Positions 43,445-53,764 of a stretch of DNA of 64,000 bases are shown in pieces. The stretch is from Ancistrus triradiatus (lineage: Eukaryota > Chordata > Actinopteri > Siluriformes > Loricariidae): positions 62,001 to 126,000 of the forward strand of contig JAJAGP010001692.1 of the NCBI GenBank assembly GCA_025084515.1, given 5' to 3'. Below the pieces are notes generated by a model. That model was not told where the DNA came from. It saw only the letters and a list, made by a program, of their open reading frames with translations, and ran no database searches. How positions within the stretch are numbered: the first letter of the stretch is position 1; each line of letters begins with the position of its first letter. The position numbers were made by a program, and so were the translations under genes.

Positions 43445-44195
43445 CATTTTTAAGGTTTTCCTGAAACAGCTGCACAAATCCGGCCAGCAGATGTCGCTAA
43501 TGTCCGGTTTTAGGTGTTTCGAAACACTGAATCGTTTATCAATGGGTTCAAATGATTCAAAGCTTTGTTTGACGCATCACTTGGCAACAGTACAGCTGTA
43601 AAATACTTTGGAATAATTTATAGTTAAGAAACATACTTTTCTTTATTAATCAGTAACTGTAAAGTGATGACAGGAATTTAAACCCTAAAGGCCTTTTCAC
43701 ACTGAGAAAAAACAGATCCGATTTTTAAGGTAGTAGGCTATGACCTTCACACCAAGTGTGCTACGTTTTTTGCTTGCTTTAATTTCCCTTCTCTTAATGT
43801 GTCACGGAAATTTCACAGCATTTTTTTCACATCATCAACTTAAAAAAACAAAGACACGAGTGAAGATGAGTGCAGGAAGCTCTAGTTTGTGTTTTTGTGA
43901 GCATGAAGAGACACTTGGATAAATAATCAAACGGTTTTAGAATAGAAAACGTTACTCACGTTTATCTATAAAAGGTTATTTTTGAATAGCCAAACCATAA
44001 AACATTTCCTGCGCTGTTTTTGCGTAATTTCTGCACGTCTGAAAGTGACGAGCGATTTTGGCTCTTTTTTAGTGAGTCGACTCTTTCGGTTCCCAAAAGT
44101 TTAGAGCTGTTTTGACCTATGATTAGTACGCGTGCGCATATATCACTCCACTTATTAAACGTAAGAATACTCAGCCTTATTTCCATAATTTCACA
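43445..44195. repeat. Dispersed repeat scraps
   Basis: 43705-43802 matches 29350-29475. 43485-43570 (CAGCAGATGTCGCTAATGTC, GTGTTTCGAAACACTGAATC) and 44065-44100 (GTGAGTCGACTCTTTCGG) look like parts of fish short elements, with no end structure visible here. Confidence 0.4.
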
Positions 44196-44198
44196 ATA

Positions 44199-44222
44199 TG
44201 TGTGTGTGTGTGTATATATATT
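44199..44222. repeat. (TG)n(TA)n microsatellite
   Basis: About nine TG dinucleotides followed by TATATATA. Confidence 0.85.
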
Positions 44223-44224
44223 GA

Positions 44225-44585
44225 ATGTGAAAACCTCACAGTTACACTCGTACTGAGCGTGTTACTGAACGTTGTAGTGTTTGTTACGAACACCAAACAG
44301 ACTCGGTGCATGTGGTATAAACACAAGACGGTGAACAAGTTCTCTGTTATGGTGTGTTTTTTACTAAAACCCACAAAACCAAAGCCTCCTCTGCGGATTA
44401 CAGGGACTCGAACCCCAACACAAGGTTTCCCAAAATCAGGTATAACACAGAGTACAGCCAAATCACTTTATACAGGTTTAGTGTTCCTAAATGAACTATG
44501 GAAAGAAATCTCGTCTCATTTTTGGACGTTTCAGAGTTGTTTGTAGATTTGATTCCAGTATATTTGTACAGGTTTTAGAATGTAA
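44225..44585. other. Unassigned
   Basis: Open frames exist on both strands over 44177-44546 (94 and 114 codons) but they mirror each other and match nothing I know. No splice signals persuade me. Confidence 0.35.
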
Positions 44586-44587
44586 CT

Positions 44588-44718
44588 TAAGTAATGTAAT
44601 GACTAATGAGATTACATTTTCCAGGAAGTAATACATAAAGTAATCCCATTACAATTCTAGTTAAGCAACGAGTAATCTGTAATGGATTACTTTTTTGAGT
44701 AACTTTACCAACACTGGC
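44588..44718 (-). mobile_element. Short non-autonomous DNA element (GTAATCCATTACAG type)
   Basis: The minus strand begins CCAGTGTTGGTAAAGTTACT, then AAAAGTAATCCATTACAGAT, and continues with further TTACTT and AATGTAATCTCATTAG words. This is a common fish short element with hAT-like behaviour. No partner end is seen. Confidence 0.55.
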
Positions 44719-44719
44719 C

Positions 44720-45335
44720 GTGACGTTTGTCCGCAGTAACTGAGTTGTTGCTATGCAACCGTAACAATTCCCTATCCAGCACTCACAGCGGAAGTCCTGG
44801 AAATATTGCATTGAGATGAAATATTTACAAGAAGGTACATGCAGAGTAAATACAGTTTGAATCACATTGTTTGGGTAGATTTTTATTCATGATTATATCT
44901 ATTTGCTATGTTTGTCAGAGACCGTTTCTTTCAGAGTGGCGGACAAACGCAAATATTTAAGGGTAAAGTCATGGTAGCGGATAGCTCTATGTTTTGGCCA
45001 CTTCTAATCGTATAACCTAGCAAAAGTACAGATTTGATCACCAAAGAAAAGGCATCAGTTATGTTATCATAAATAAAATGAATACAGTTAATAAAAATAT
45101 TTACTTTATCTTAATTGACTTGATCTATTTAGTGTTTTAACAAACATATCTCTCTATCCACAGTTGTGCCCCTGTGACTGATTGGCAAGCAGAGGGGTAC
45201 AGCTGTTCCCCTCTGAATTCTGAAGGCTAGTAATGCCCCTGCCACAACGTAAATGGTAATCTTTTGTGTTAAGACTCAGAAAAAATATCTGAAAATATAT
45301 AGTACAGTCTGGCTCCTGCAATCTCTATTGCACAC
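44720..45335. other. Unassigned
   Basis: No recognised feature. Confidence 0.35.
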
Positions 45336-45339
45336 GTGT

Positions 45340-46215
45340 GTTTTTCAAAAGTACTGGGACACAAATCATGTAGCCAAAACTATGGAGAAACAAACGTACA
45401 TGTAGCCAAAAGTATTGGGACACAAATCCACATGTGGCCAAAAGTATTGGACACAAACGCGCATGTGGCCAAAAGTATTAGGACACAAATCCACATGTCC
45501 AAAAGTATTGGGACACCAATCCACATGTGGCCAAAAGTATTAGGACGCAAATCCACATGAGACCAAAAGTATTGGGACACAAATCCACATGAGGCCAAAA
45601 GTATTGGGACAGAAGCCCACATGAGGCCAAAAGTATTGGGACCCAAATCCACATAAGGCCAAAAGTATTAGAGCACAAACCCACATGAGGCCAAAAGTAT
45701 TGGAACACAAATCCACATGTGGCCAAAAGTATTAGAGCACAAACCCACATGAGGCCAAAAGTATTGGGACACAAATCCACGTGTCCAAAAGTATTGGGAC
45801 ACAAACCCACATGAGGCCAAAAGTATTAGGACACAAACCCACATGAGGTCAAAAGTATTGGGACAGAAACCCACATGAGGCCAAAAGTATTGGGACCCAA
45901 ATCCACATGAGACCAAAAGTATTGGGACACAAAGCCACATGAGACCAAAAGTATTGGGACACAAAGCCACATGAGACCAAAAGTATTTGGACAGAAACCC
46001 ACATGTCCAAAAGTATTGGGACACAAATCTACATGTAGCCAAAAGTATTAGAGCACAAACCCACATGAGGTCAAAAGTATTGGGACACAAACCCACATGA
46101 GACCAAAAGAATTGGAACACAAACCGATATGTGGCCAAAAGTATTGGGTCACAAAGCCACATAAGAGCTCAAAGTATTGCGAAACAAACCAACGTGGACA
46201 AAAGCACTGGGACAG
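45340..46215. repeat. 32-bp minisatellite, array 1 (CCAAAAGTATTGGGACA)
   Basis: About 28 units of CCAAAAGTATTGGGACACAA plus a TCCACATG(T/A)GG half. The usual period is 32 bp, with some 28-29 bp units lacking GGC. Because 32 is not a multiple of three, a stop-free unit keeps three frames open: minus-strand frames of 90-164 codons with a 32-residue period (NTFGHMW, CVPILLA, SQYFW) overlap here. They are not genes. Tc1-like TCCAGCTTTTGATTGGTACT plus GTA follows at 46300-46319. Confidence 0.95.
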
Positions 46216-46324
46216 AAACACATTTCTATTATTTTAGCATTAGCCTTTAAATGAAAATGTCTATACAAAAGAGAGAGATGATTTTCAGTAAGTGTGTCCA
46301 GCTTTTGATTGGTACTGTACTTTC

Positions 46325-46425
46325 AGGTAGAATGTGTTTGTACAAAAAGATCAGCACGTGGTTTAAAGCATTTTCTGAGCTCTAGAGGTTTATATGAAAA
46401 CAGCCACGCTTAGTATCAGGTAAGG
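46325..46425. other. Unassigned
   Basis: No recognised feature. Confidence 0.35.
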
Positions 46426-46429
46426 AATA

Positions 46430-46680
46430 GATTACTTCGTCGAGCGAGCCCTTAAAGGTCGTTTGTGACACAACGTTGTGCTCTTTTAAGTGTAAACGAC
46501 TCGGGCCGCAGCTGCCGCGTTATCTGTGTAGAGTCTGGAGAACAGCGTGACCTCATCCTGTTTGGCTCGTCGAGGGGCTCGTTTCTCTCGCGCCGCTAAC
46601 TGCTAACACTAACGAAATGGATGTAACTGCACACGCTGCGATAAAATGATAAGGCGCTAAACGGAAACTGTGATTACGAG
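46430..46680. promoter_or_regulatory. Candidate conserved non-coding island
   Basis: A CpG-rich, repeat-free stretch (GGGCCGCAGCTGCCGCG, TCTCGCGCCGCTAAC) with GATA-type TGATAAGG near 46647 and an E-box CAGCTG. Tentative. Confidence 0.22.
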
Positions 46681-46759
46681 TGCAGGCTACAGCTCAATAA
46701 TGTGTGAAAAGCTCATATATCTACCAGAAACGATTCTTAAAACAACAGCTCAGCATTCA

Positions 46760-47690
46760 GACCTGCAGTTCACTTTATCAGGCTCATCTTGTACCTTCAG
46801 AACTGCCTTCATTTTTTGTAGCATAGATTCAACAAGGTGCTGGAAACGTTCCTCAGAGGTTTTGGTCCTTATTTTCCAGCTGCACATCCGTGAGGAGAAT
46901 CTCCCGTTCCACCACATCCCAGTGATGCTCCATTATCACGTCCAGAAACCAGTTTGAGATGATTTGAGCTTTGGGACATGGAGTGTTATCCTGCTGGAAG
47001 GAGCCATCAGAAGATGGTACTCTGTGCTCATAAAGGGGTGCACAGGGTCAGCAACAATACTCAGGTACGCTGTGGGGTTTAAACCATGCTCAGCTGGTAT
47101 TAAGGGGCCCAAAGTGTTCCAAGAAAATCCCCCATACCATTACACCACCAGCCTGAATGGTTGATAGGAGGCAGGATGGATCCGTGCTTACATTTTTATT
47201 TGTTTACGCCAAATTCTGACCCGACCCTCTGAAAGTCGCAGCAGAAATCGAGACTCATCAGACCAGGCGACGTTTTCCAAATTTATTCTGTCCAGACTTG
47301 GTGAGCCCGAGTGAATTGTGGCCTCCGTTGCCTGTTCTTAGCTGAAAGGAGCGGCACCCTGTTGTAGCCCATCCGCTTCAAGGTTTGACGTGTTGTTTGT
47401 TCAGAGATGCTCTTCTGCATACCTCGGTTACTGTTACCTTTCTATCAGTTCGAACCAGTCTGGCATATTTTTTCTTTTTCTGACCATTCTCTGTTGAACC
47501 CTAGAGGTGGCGCTGTGTGAGAAAATCCCAGTAGATCAGCACCAGCAACCATACCATTTTCAAAGTCACTTAAATCACCTTTCTTCCCCATTCTGATGGT
47601 CGTCTTGATCCTGTCTACATCTCTGCCATGCGATTGGCTGATTAGATATTTGCATTAACAAACAGTTGAACAGGCGTCATTAATAAAGTC
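46760..47690 (-). pseudogene. Tc1 family F transposase pseudogene
   Basis: Start ATG at 47591 gives MGKKGDLSDFENGMVAGA. In broken frames, minus strand, follow REWSEKEK near 47480, RGMQKSISEQTTRQTLKRMG near 47400, RVPLLSAKNRQRRPQFTRAH near 47340 and MSLDFCCDF near 47240. Then come VADPVHP-like sequence near 47050, the QQDNTPCPKAQIISNWFLD block near 46980 (second catalytic Asp) and WDVVEREI near 46910. The segment around the catalytic Glu (PQSPDLNPIEHL) is missing between the last two. Terminal repeats are not found. Confidence 0.85.
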
Positions 47691-47699
47691 ACCGATGGG

Positions 47700-47945
47700 C
47701 GTATATATTTATTTTTTATTGTTTAATAAAATAACAGCAGTTATGTCCAAAACGTCTGAATGACGTGTACTACTTCTGTAACATAAGTTCTGTGGCTTAA
47801 TACTTTTTACTATTACTTACTAAATAAAATTTAAAAAATCTGTACTTTTTACTCACTTTGTCTTCAAAACAGGCCCGTTACTTCAGCTTTTATTTAATCT
47901 TTTTATTTAGTGTATTTATTTTTCTTCTCAATTTAGGCAATCCCA
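47700..47945. other. Unassigned, AT-rich
   Basis: It contains ACTTTTTACTATTACTTACT words like those of short elements with AAGTACTTTTACTT ends, but nothing definable. Confidence 0.35.
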
Positions 47946-47950
47946 TCAGG

Positions 47951-49457
47951 CAGATGTTTCAGAACATCAATCCAATTTAAATATTAGCCAAAAGACAACA
48001 CCATTAAACACAAAATGCAGTTTTTAAATGATGGTGTTTATAATTAAGGGAGAAAAAAAATCCAAACCTACATGGCCCTGTGTGAAAAAGTGATTACCCC
48101 CTTGATAAAACTTAACTATGGTTTACCACACCTGAGGTCACTGTCTCTAGCCACACCCAGGCCTGATTATTGCCACACCTGTTCTCTATCAGGACATCAC
48201 TTAAATAGGACCTGCCTGACAAAGTGAAGGACACCAAAAGATCCTTAAAAGCTACACATCATGCCGAGATCCAAAGAAACTCAGGAACAATTGAGAAAGA
48301 AAGTCATTGAGATCTATCAGTCTGGAAAGGGTTATAAAGCCATTTCTAAAGCTTTGGGACTCCAGCGAACCACAGTGAGAGCCATTATCCACAAATGGTA
48401 AAGACATGGAACAGTGGTGAATCTTCCCAGGAGTGGCCGGCCGACCAAAATTACCCCAAGAGCACAGCGACGACTCATCCAAGAGGTCACAAAAGACCCC
48501 ACAACAACATCCAAAGAACTGGAGGTCTCACTTGCCTCAGTTAGGGTCAGTGTTCATGCCTCCACCATGAGAAAGAGACTGGGCAAAAATGGCCTGCATG
48601 GCAGAGTTTTGAAGAAAAAAACCACTGCTGAGCAAAAAGAACATTAAAGCTCGTCTCAATTTTTCCAGAACACATCTTGATGATCCCCAAGACTTTTGGG
48701 AAAACATTCTGTGGACTGACAAGACAAAAGTTGAACTCTTTAGAAGGTGTGTGTGTCCCATTACATCTGGTGTAAAAGTAACACAGCATTTCAGAAACAA
48801 GAACATTACAGCAGCAGTAACATATGGGGGTGGTAGTGTGATGGTCTGGGGCTGTTCTGCTGCTTCAGGACCTGGAAGACTTGCTGTGATAAATGGAACA
48901 ATGAATTCTGCTGCTACCAAAAAATCCTGAAGGAGAATTTCCGGCCATCTGTTGGTGACCTCAAGCTGAAACGAACTTGGGTTCTGCAGCAGGACAATGA
49001 TCCAAAACACACCAGCAAGTCCAGCTCTGAATGGCTGAAGAAAAACAAAATGAAGACTTTGGAGTGGCCTAGTCAAAGTCCTGACCTGAATCCTACTGAG
49101 ATGCTGTGGCATGACCTTACAAAGGCCGTTCCTGCTGGAAAACCCTCCAGTGTGGCTGAATTACAACAATTCTGCAAAGATGAGATGCCGGAATTCCTCC
49201 ACAACGCTGTAAAAGACTCATTGCAGGTTATCACAGACGCTTGGTTGCAGTTGTTGCTGCTAAGGGCAGCCCAAGCAGTTATTAGTTTTTTTTCTCCCTT
49301 AATAATAAACACCTTCATTTAAAACTGTATTTTGTGTTTACTTGTGTTGTCTTTGACTAATATTTAAATTGGTTTGATGTTCTGAAACACTTAAGTGTGA
49401 CAAACATGCAAATAAATAGGAAATCAGGAAGGGGGCAAACACTTTTTCACACCACTG
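47951..49457 (+). mobile_element. Tc1 family D element, left tip lost
   Basis: The right end is intact: CAAACACTTTTTCACACCAC to CTG at 49457, then TA. Inner inverted repeats of over 100 bp pair 47951-48057 (CAGAACATCAATCCAATTTA, TTAATTATAAACACC inverted) with 49290-49400. A second, internal copy of the tip (TGTGAAAAAGTGATTACCCC) lies at 48071, typical of the IR/DR layout. About 60 bp of the left tip is missing, so it could not be mobilised normally. Confidence 0.88.
48261..49322 (+). pseudogene. Tc1-like transposase (family D), nearly full length
   Basis: Start ATG at 48261 gives MPRSKETQEQLRKKVIEIYQ and GKGYKAISKAL, the first helix-turn-helix. A stop at 48399-48401 breaks it at codon 47. 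Then GRPTKITPRAQRR (the GRPR-type hook), the second helix-turn-helix and KKKTTAEQKEH. The frame shifts near 48648. LWTDKTKVELF has the first catalytic Asp, but Lys replaces the following Glu. QQDNDPKHTS carries the second Asp, and SQSPDLNPTEMLWHDL carries the Glu. The last 90 codons are open to 49322. It is the best-preserved transposase in the window. Confidence 0.9.
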
Positions 49458-49459
49458 TA

Positions 49460-49670
49460 TGTCCGAGCATTCCTGCAGGTTCACAGGTCGACACACAAAA
49501 AAGTGTTTTTAACACTTTAAAATGTTCAGCATAATGCATTCTACTCCCAACACTAATTATACACTTTAAACTGTTTTTTTATTAATTAGACACCAGAGGT
49601 TTATCCAAGACACTGAATTCTATCTCTGTCATGAATGTGAAGTATATTAAAAACTATATAACATTTCTAA
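49460..49670. other. Unassigned
   Basis: No recognised feature. Confidence 0.35.
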
Positions 49671-49674
49671 ACTA

Positions 49675-49868
49675 ACGACTCACTAATGGGTCCCTCCATG
49701 GCCCCTGTATTGACAGGGTGGGTCACGGACTCTCAGGACCACCCCCAAGGTGACAACCTCATTATGGATAAATACCAGGGACTCCCAATCAGCTTCTAGA
49801 ACTGAAGAAGCCTTTCAGATGAGAGCTGAAACGGCATAAAGAACCAAGAAGTCCAGTTGCTTTCAAAG
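49675..49868 (+). repeat. Dispersed repeat R2, second copy
   Basis: GACAGGGTGGGTCACGGACT, CAGGACCACCCCCAAGG, AACTGAAGAAGCCTTTCAGA and AAGAAGTCCAGTTGC follow the same order as at 33595-33775. Confidence 0.65.
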
Positions 49869-49869
49869 T

Positions 49870-50450
49870 GACACTCAGATCAAGCCACCAGTGAATTTGC
49901 AGCATTTATTAAAAAGTAATTCCAGTGTTTTTTGTACATTTTGGTTCCTCCTGTCTAAAATGATTTTGATTTTGGTGTTGCTGTGATGTTTTAGCTAAAT
50001 GATAAGGTCATTTGTATGATTTTTTGCAGTTGATTCATGTAGTACCCTCAATAAAAGACGTCCTGATTCAAAAATTGGGTTAGAAAAGCTTTCAAAGAAA
50101 CACATTTACTTTTTTACTTTAGGTACTATCATGTACTTTTATATTTGTGGTATATAAGCCATAGTTAAACTTTTACTTATTTTTTCAGATTACTAGTACT
50201 TTTACTTAAGTGTAGGACTTGTGTACTTCAGCCATCTCTGTCAATATAGCATGACCAGGTCCAGGCGTCTCCAAACTTTTGGATATAACCTTTATAGAAC
50301 ATCTTCATACAGGTACCGTGTGTGAGGTATTATGTTCTCTGTAAGAGACTCTGACCTTCTTCAAACATGTATGTAAGTGGTGTACTGTAATCATTTTCTA
50401 GCCTAGGAAAGGTTCCTTTTCATAAAGAGAAACACCACAATTTGGGGTTT
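49870..50450. other. Unassigned, with short-element words
   Basis: 50100-50245 (TTACTTTTTTACTTTAGGTAC, TTACTTAAGTGTAGGACTTG) resembles fish short elements with runs of TTTTACTT. No ends are defined. Confidence 0.35.
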
Positions 50451-50454
50451 GGTG

Positions 50455-51260
50455 ATTGCTGTGCAATAGACTCAGGATGCGCGCCTGTGCAAAGTACTTA
50501 TCAAGTCATCGCTATTGTGGGAACGTGATTGTCTGCTAAGAACAAAGGAAGCGAACGCAAACGAGCGCTCACCTTACTCATTTCTTTTTTCCCACCTCGC
50601 ATTTTCAAGATTGTGTTTTTTAATCTTCTCTCCAGTGGAGGCTAACCTGTCTGAAGATCTACCTGCTGATCCGTTTCTCGTTTGCTATTCCCGTACGTCT
50701 TCGGGCCATGATGAAGTTTACTTTAAAACACGCCGCGCGTTTGCCTCGAAACAAAAACCTCCAGCTGGCCCTGAATGGTGCTGTATATAGAAACGCTATA
50801 ATGCCTTCGCCAGGCGTAAACAAATCAGCACCAATCCAGAAATGATTTTACAAAGAAACATCAGAACGTCTCCAAGCCCGGATGCTTCTCGGTCTGATCA
50901 TCCGTGGCGTGGATGTGGGCTCGGATCGTCTGCGTCTTCAGGCCTGAGGAACTCTGACACGCCTAAGCGTACGATTAGAATTCATTAGCGCAATCTGAAG
51001 TCTAGATCTGGATGCGGAGTTGTTTGATTAGTTGCTGGAGGACACGGTTTTGTGCTCGGGTGCTGCACCTTTTCTCTCGCCCTGTTTCGTCTTATCTCCT
51101 GTAGACCAAAAGGGTCTGCGGCGCACCGAACGCGCACGGTTTTACACAGGGCTTGCAGTCGTGCGTCGAGCGTCTAAAATGAAAGGGGTGCTGTTCGCAC
51201 CTTGAGTTCGTCCTTCGGTTATGTAAGAATTATTAAAGTCCTTGGAAGCAAAGTGTCTGT
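50455..51260. other. Repeat-free, CpG-retaining stretch
   Basis: No transposon or exon signature. A 91-codon frame (50515-50790) has no known motif. It could be regulatory, but nothing specific supports that. Confidence 0.35.
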
Positions 51261-51535
51261 AAAGAAGCGTCTGCAGTCTGTGGTGGAAGAAATGTTTTAT
51301 TCCTAATTCTTCGTTTTTGCTTTTTATGTACTAAGGTAACACGGGTTCACCAAGAAGCTGTTTAAGTTTTGTTAAATTTACACTCAACCCTGGGGTCGGC
51401 TAACTGGTGTGTTTACCAGACACATCAACTGATGCCCTACTACCTGCTGTAATTTATTTTAGGGTACAATAGAAACTAGATCTGCATTTCCTGAAGCAAC
51501 TTCAACAGTGCTTGAAATGTGGCAAGCAGAAAGAA
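51261..51535. other. Unassigned
   Basis: No recognised feature. Confidence 0.35.
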
Positions 51536-51539
51536 TGTG

Positions 51540-51850
51540 GGCTTGTGCCCCAATATTTTTGCCCACATGCAGATTTGTCCCAATACTTTTGGCCATGTGT
51601 GGGTTTTCGTCCTATTCATTTTTAGCCACAAGCGGGTTTGTGTCCCAATACTTTTGGCCACAAACGGATATGCGTCCTAATACTATTGGCCGAGTGCGGG
51701 TTTGTGTCCCAATTCATTTTGGCCATATGTGGATTTGTGTCCCAATACTTTTGGCCACAAGTAGATATGTGTCCTAATACTTTTGGCCGCGTGCAGGTTT
51801 GTTTCCCAATATTTTTTGCCATAAGCGGATATGGGTTCTAATACTTTCGT
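51540..51850. repeat. 32-bp minisatellite, array 2 (inverted relative to array 1)
   Basis: About ten units of TCCCAATACTTTTGGCCACA type, the reverse complement of array 1. Two unit forms alternate, one with GCGGGTTTGTGTCC and one with GGATATGTGTCC, so the working period is a 64-bp dimer. Confidence 0.9.
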
Positions 51851-51924
51851 CGGACTTTGCATCGGACTACTTAATGCCGATGTGCATATTTCACATTTTA
51901 TTTGCACTATGATTCCATGACTTT

Positions 51925-52140
51925 AGTTAACATTCTTGGATTTATCATCTACGCCGCCCAAGGAGTCTTGTTCCTCCCAAGGTTTCTTCCACATAACACT
52001 TAGGGAGTTTTTCCTTGCCACTGTTGCCCTAGGCTTGCTCAGTTTGGGATTGGAAATAGATATTAGGAGATAATCTAAAATTGTAAAGTTGCTTTGAGAC
52101 AATGCTCCATTGTAAAAAGTGCTATATAAATAATAGTCCA
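51925..52140 (+). repeat. Dispersed repeat R1 between two minisatellite arrays
   Basis: TTCCTCCCAAGGTTTCTTCC, GGGAGTTTTTCCTTGCCACT, GACAATGCTCCATTGTAAAA and AGTGCTATATAAATAATA match 25900-26075. Confidence 0.7.
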
Positions 52141-52265
52141 CTCTGGAATATTATTCGTTTGTGTGTCTATTAACTAAAATGCAACTAGGACTAATGAACA
52201 GAGTAACATCTGGTTCTTAAAACACCTTGGGTTGCCATGTCAGCATTTTCAACACAAGAAATCAA
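52141..52265. other. Unassigned spacer
   Basis: No recognised feature. Confidence 0.35.
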
Positions 52266-52269
52266 ACTT

Positions 52270-52765
52270 TGCCCACGTGCGTGTCTGTGTCCCAGTACTT
52301 TTGGCCAAAAGTGGATATGCCTCCTAATACTTTTGGCCACAATGCGGGTTTTTGCGTCCTAATACTTTTGGCCACAAGTGGATTTGGGTCCTAATACTTT
52401 TGGCCACAAGTGGATATGGGTCCTAATACTTTTGGCCTTATACTTTTGGCCACAAATGGATTTGGGGTCCTAATACTTTTGGGCCACAAGTGGATATGGA
52501 TCCTAATACTTTTGGCCATATGAGTGTTTGTGTCCTAATACGTTTGGCCACAAATGAATATGGGTCCTAATACTTTTACCCATATGCAGGTTTGTGTCCT
52601 AATACTTTTGGCCACAAGTGTGTTTGGGTCCTAATACTTTTGGCCATATGCGGGTTTGTGGCCTAATACTTTTGGCCACAAATGGATATGGATCCTAATA
52701 CTTTTGGCCACATGTGGGTGTGTATCCCTTTACTTTTGGCTACATGTTTTGGTTGTGTCCCAATA
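52270..52765. repeat. 32-bp minisatellite, array 3
   Basis: About 15 units in the same orientation as array 2, again with alternating GGATATGGGTCC and GCGGGTTTGTGTCC forms. One partial unit (TTATACTTTTGGCC near 52438) marks an internal deletion. It runs straight into transposase sequence at about 52770. Confidence 0.92.
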
Positions 52766-52769
52766 TTTT

Positions 52770-53165
52770 TGCATGCTGAATTATATCGGAGAATTCTAAA
52801 GGAAAATGTCAGGACATCTGTCCATGAACTGAATCCCAAGAGAAGGTGGGTCATGCAGCAAGACACCGACCCTAAGCACACAAGCCGTTCTACATAAGAA
52901 TGGTTACAGAAGAATAAAGGTCATGTTTTGGAATGGCCAAGCTAAGCCAAAGTCATGACCTTAATTCCCATGGAAAATGTTGTGGAAGGACCTGAAGCGA
53001 GCAGCTAATGTGAGGAAAACCCACCAACATCCCAGAGCTGAAGCTGTTCTGTACGGAGGAATGGGCTAAAAATTCCTCCAAGCCGGTGTGCAGGAGTGAT
53101 CAACAGCTACAGGAAACACACAGATACATAATACTGGATCATTTTCTTCAATAAATAAATGACAT
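52770..53165 (+). pseudogene. Tc1 transposase C-terminal remnant (family A relative)
   Basis: The frame reads ELYRRILKENVRTSVHELNP and RWVMQQDTDPKHTSRS, where the second catalytic Asp block is intact, then a stop. EWLQKNKGHVLEWPS follows, the Glu block is damaged, and the tail CCAACATCCCAGAGCTGAAG through CTCCAAGCCGGTGTGC matches the same region of 40949-42177 in inverse. The piece ends in CATTTTCTTCAATAAATAAA, where family A right-end sequence begins. It lacks the terminus. Confidence 0.8.
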
Positions 53166-53169
53166 GGAC

Positions 53170-53475
53170 TCAATGTTTCTGATTTTGGGCCTTGTTTTTA
53201 ATGCTAAACTGTAATGCATGACTTTTCATAGTATTAAAATGTTCTGTCACTGTTTGGAGGAAGTGGTACGGAGAAAAGCTCACAGCTCTCCCAGCACACT
53301 GCGAGTACAACAGGATATCCGATCCTTCAGACGTTAGCCTTATGGTGCTCAATGATAAAAAGAAAAAAATCAACATCATTTCATCATTATTTTTCCACCT
53401 TTATGGGTGTTTTTTGAAACCAAGGCCACACTTGGCTTCATGGTGGAGCTTTTGACATGCATTACGTTTGCTGGT
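53170..53475. other. Unassigned
   Basis: No recognised feature. Confidence 0.35.
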
Positions 53476-53479
53476 ACAA

Positions 53480-53760
53480 TTCGACCTCATTTGGACTCGG
53501 TCTTGTCTCGGTTTCAGTTTAAGGTGGACTCAGAAATGGTCTGTCTGAGGTAACGTTAGTTATAAACTGAAGTTTCACATTTACTAATAATTAGGTTTCA
53601 CATTTAATAGTAATAAATGTTTAGAATGGATGTTGCTGTTTCTATTCAGGTTATGTTATGTGGTGATTCTGATACGTTTGAGAGAAGAAGGGAACTCGAC
53701 CACTAAAAGTCGTGGTCTTGACTCAGACTCGGATATAGCGCTCCTGACTCCACCACTACC
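53480..53760. mobile_element. ACTCGAGTC-type short element, right part
   Basis: CCTCATTTGGACTCGGTCTT at 53488 matches 36530-36560. ACTCAGACTCGGATATAGCG and CTGACTCCACCACTACC at 53718-53761 look like the outer right end, roughly inverted relative to the left end at 36504. Confidence 0.55.
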
Positions 53761-53764
53761 GACT

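Noticed and set aside
45336..46162. Long open frames with repeated NTFGHMW and QYFWPHV motifs
   Set aside because: They are produced by a stop-free 32-bp minisatellite read in several frames. There are no start contexts, no splice sites and no domain.
45340..46215. Regular direct repeats resembling a CRISPR array
   Set aside because: Repeats are imperfect and contiguous without unique spacers, there are no cas genes, and the genome is vertebrate.
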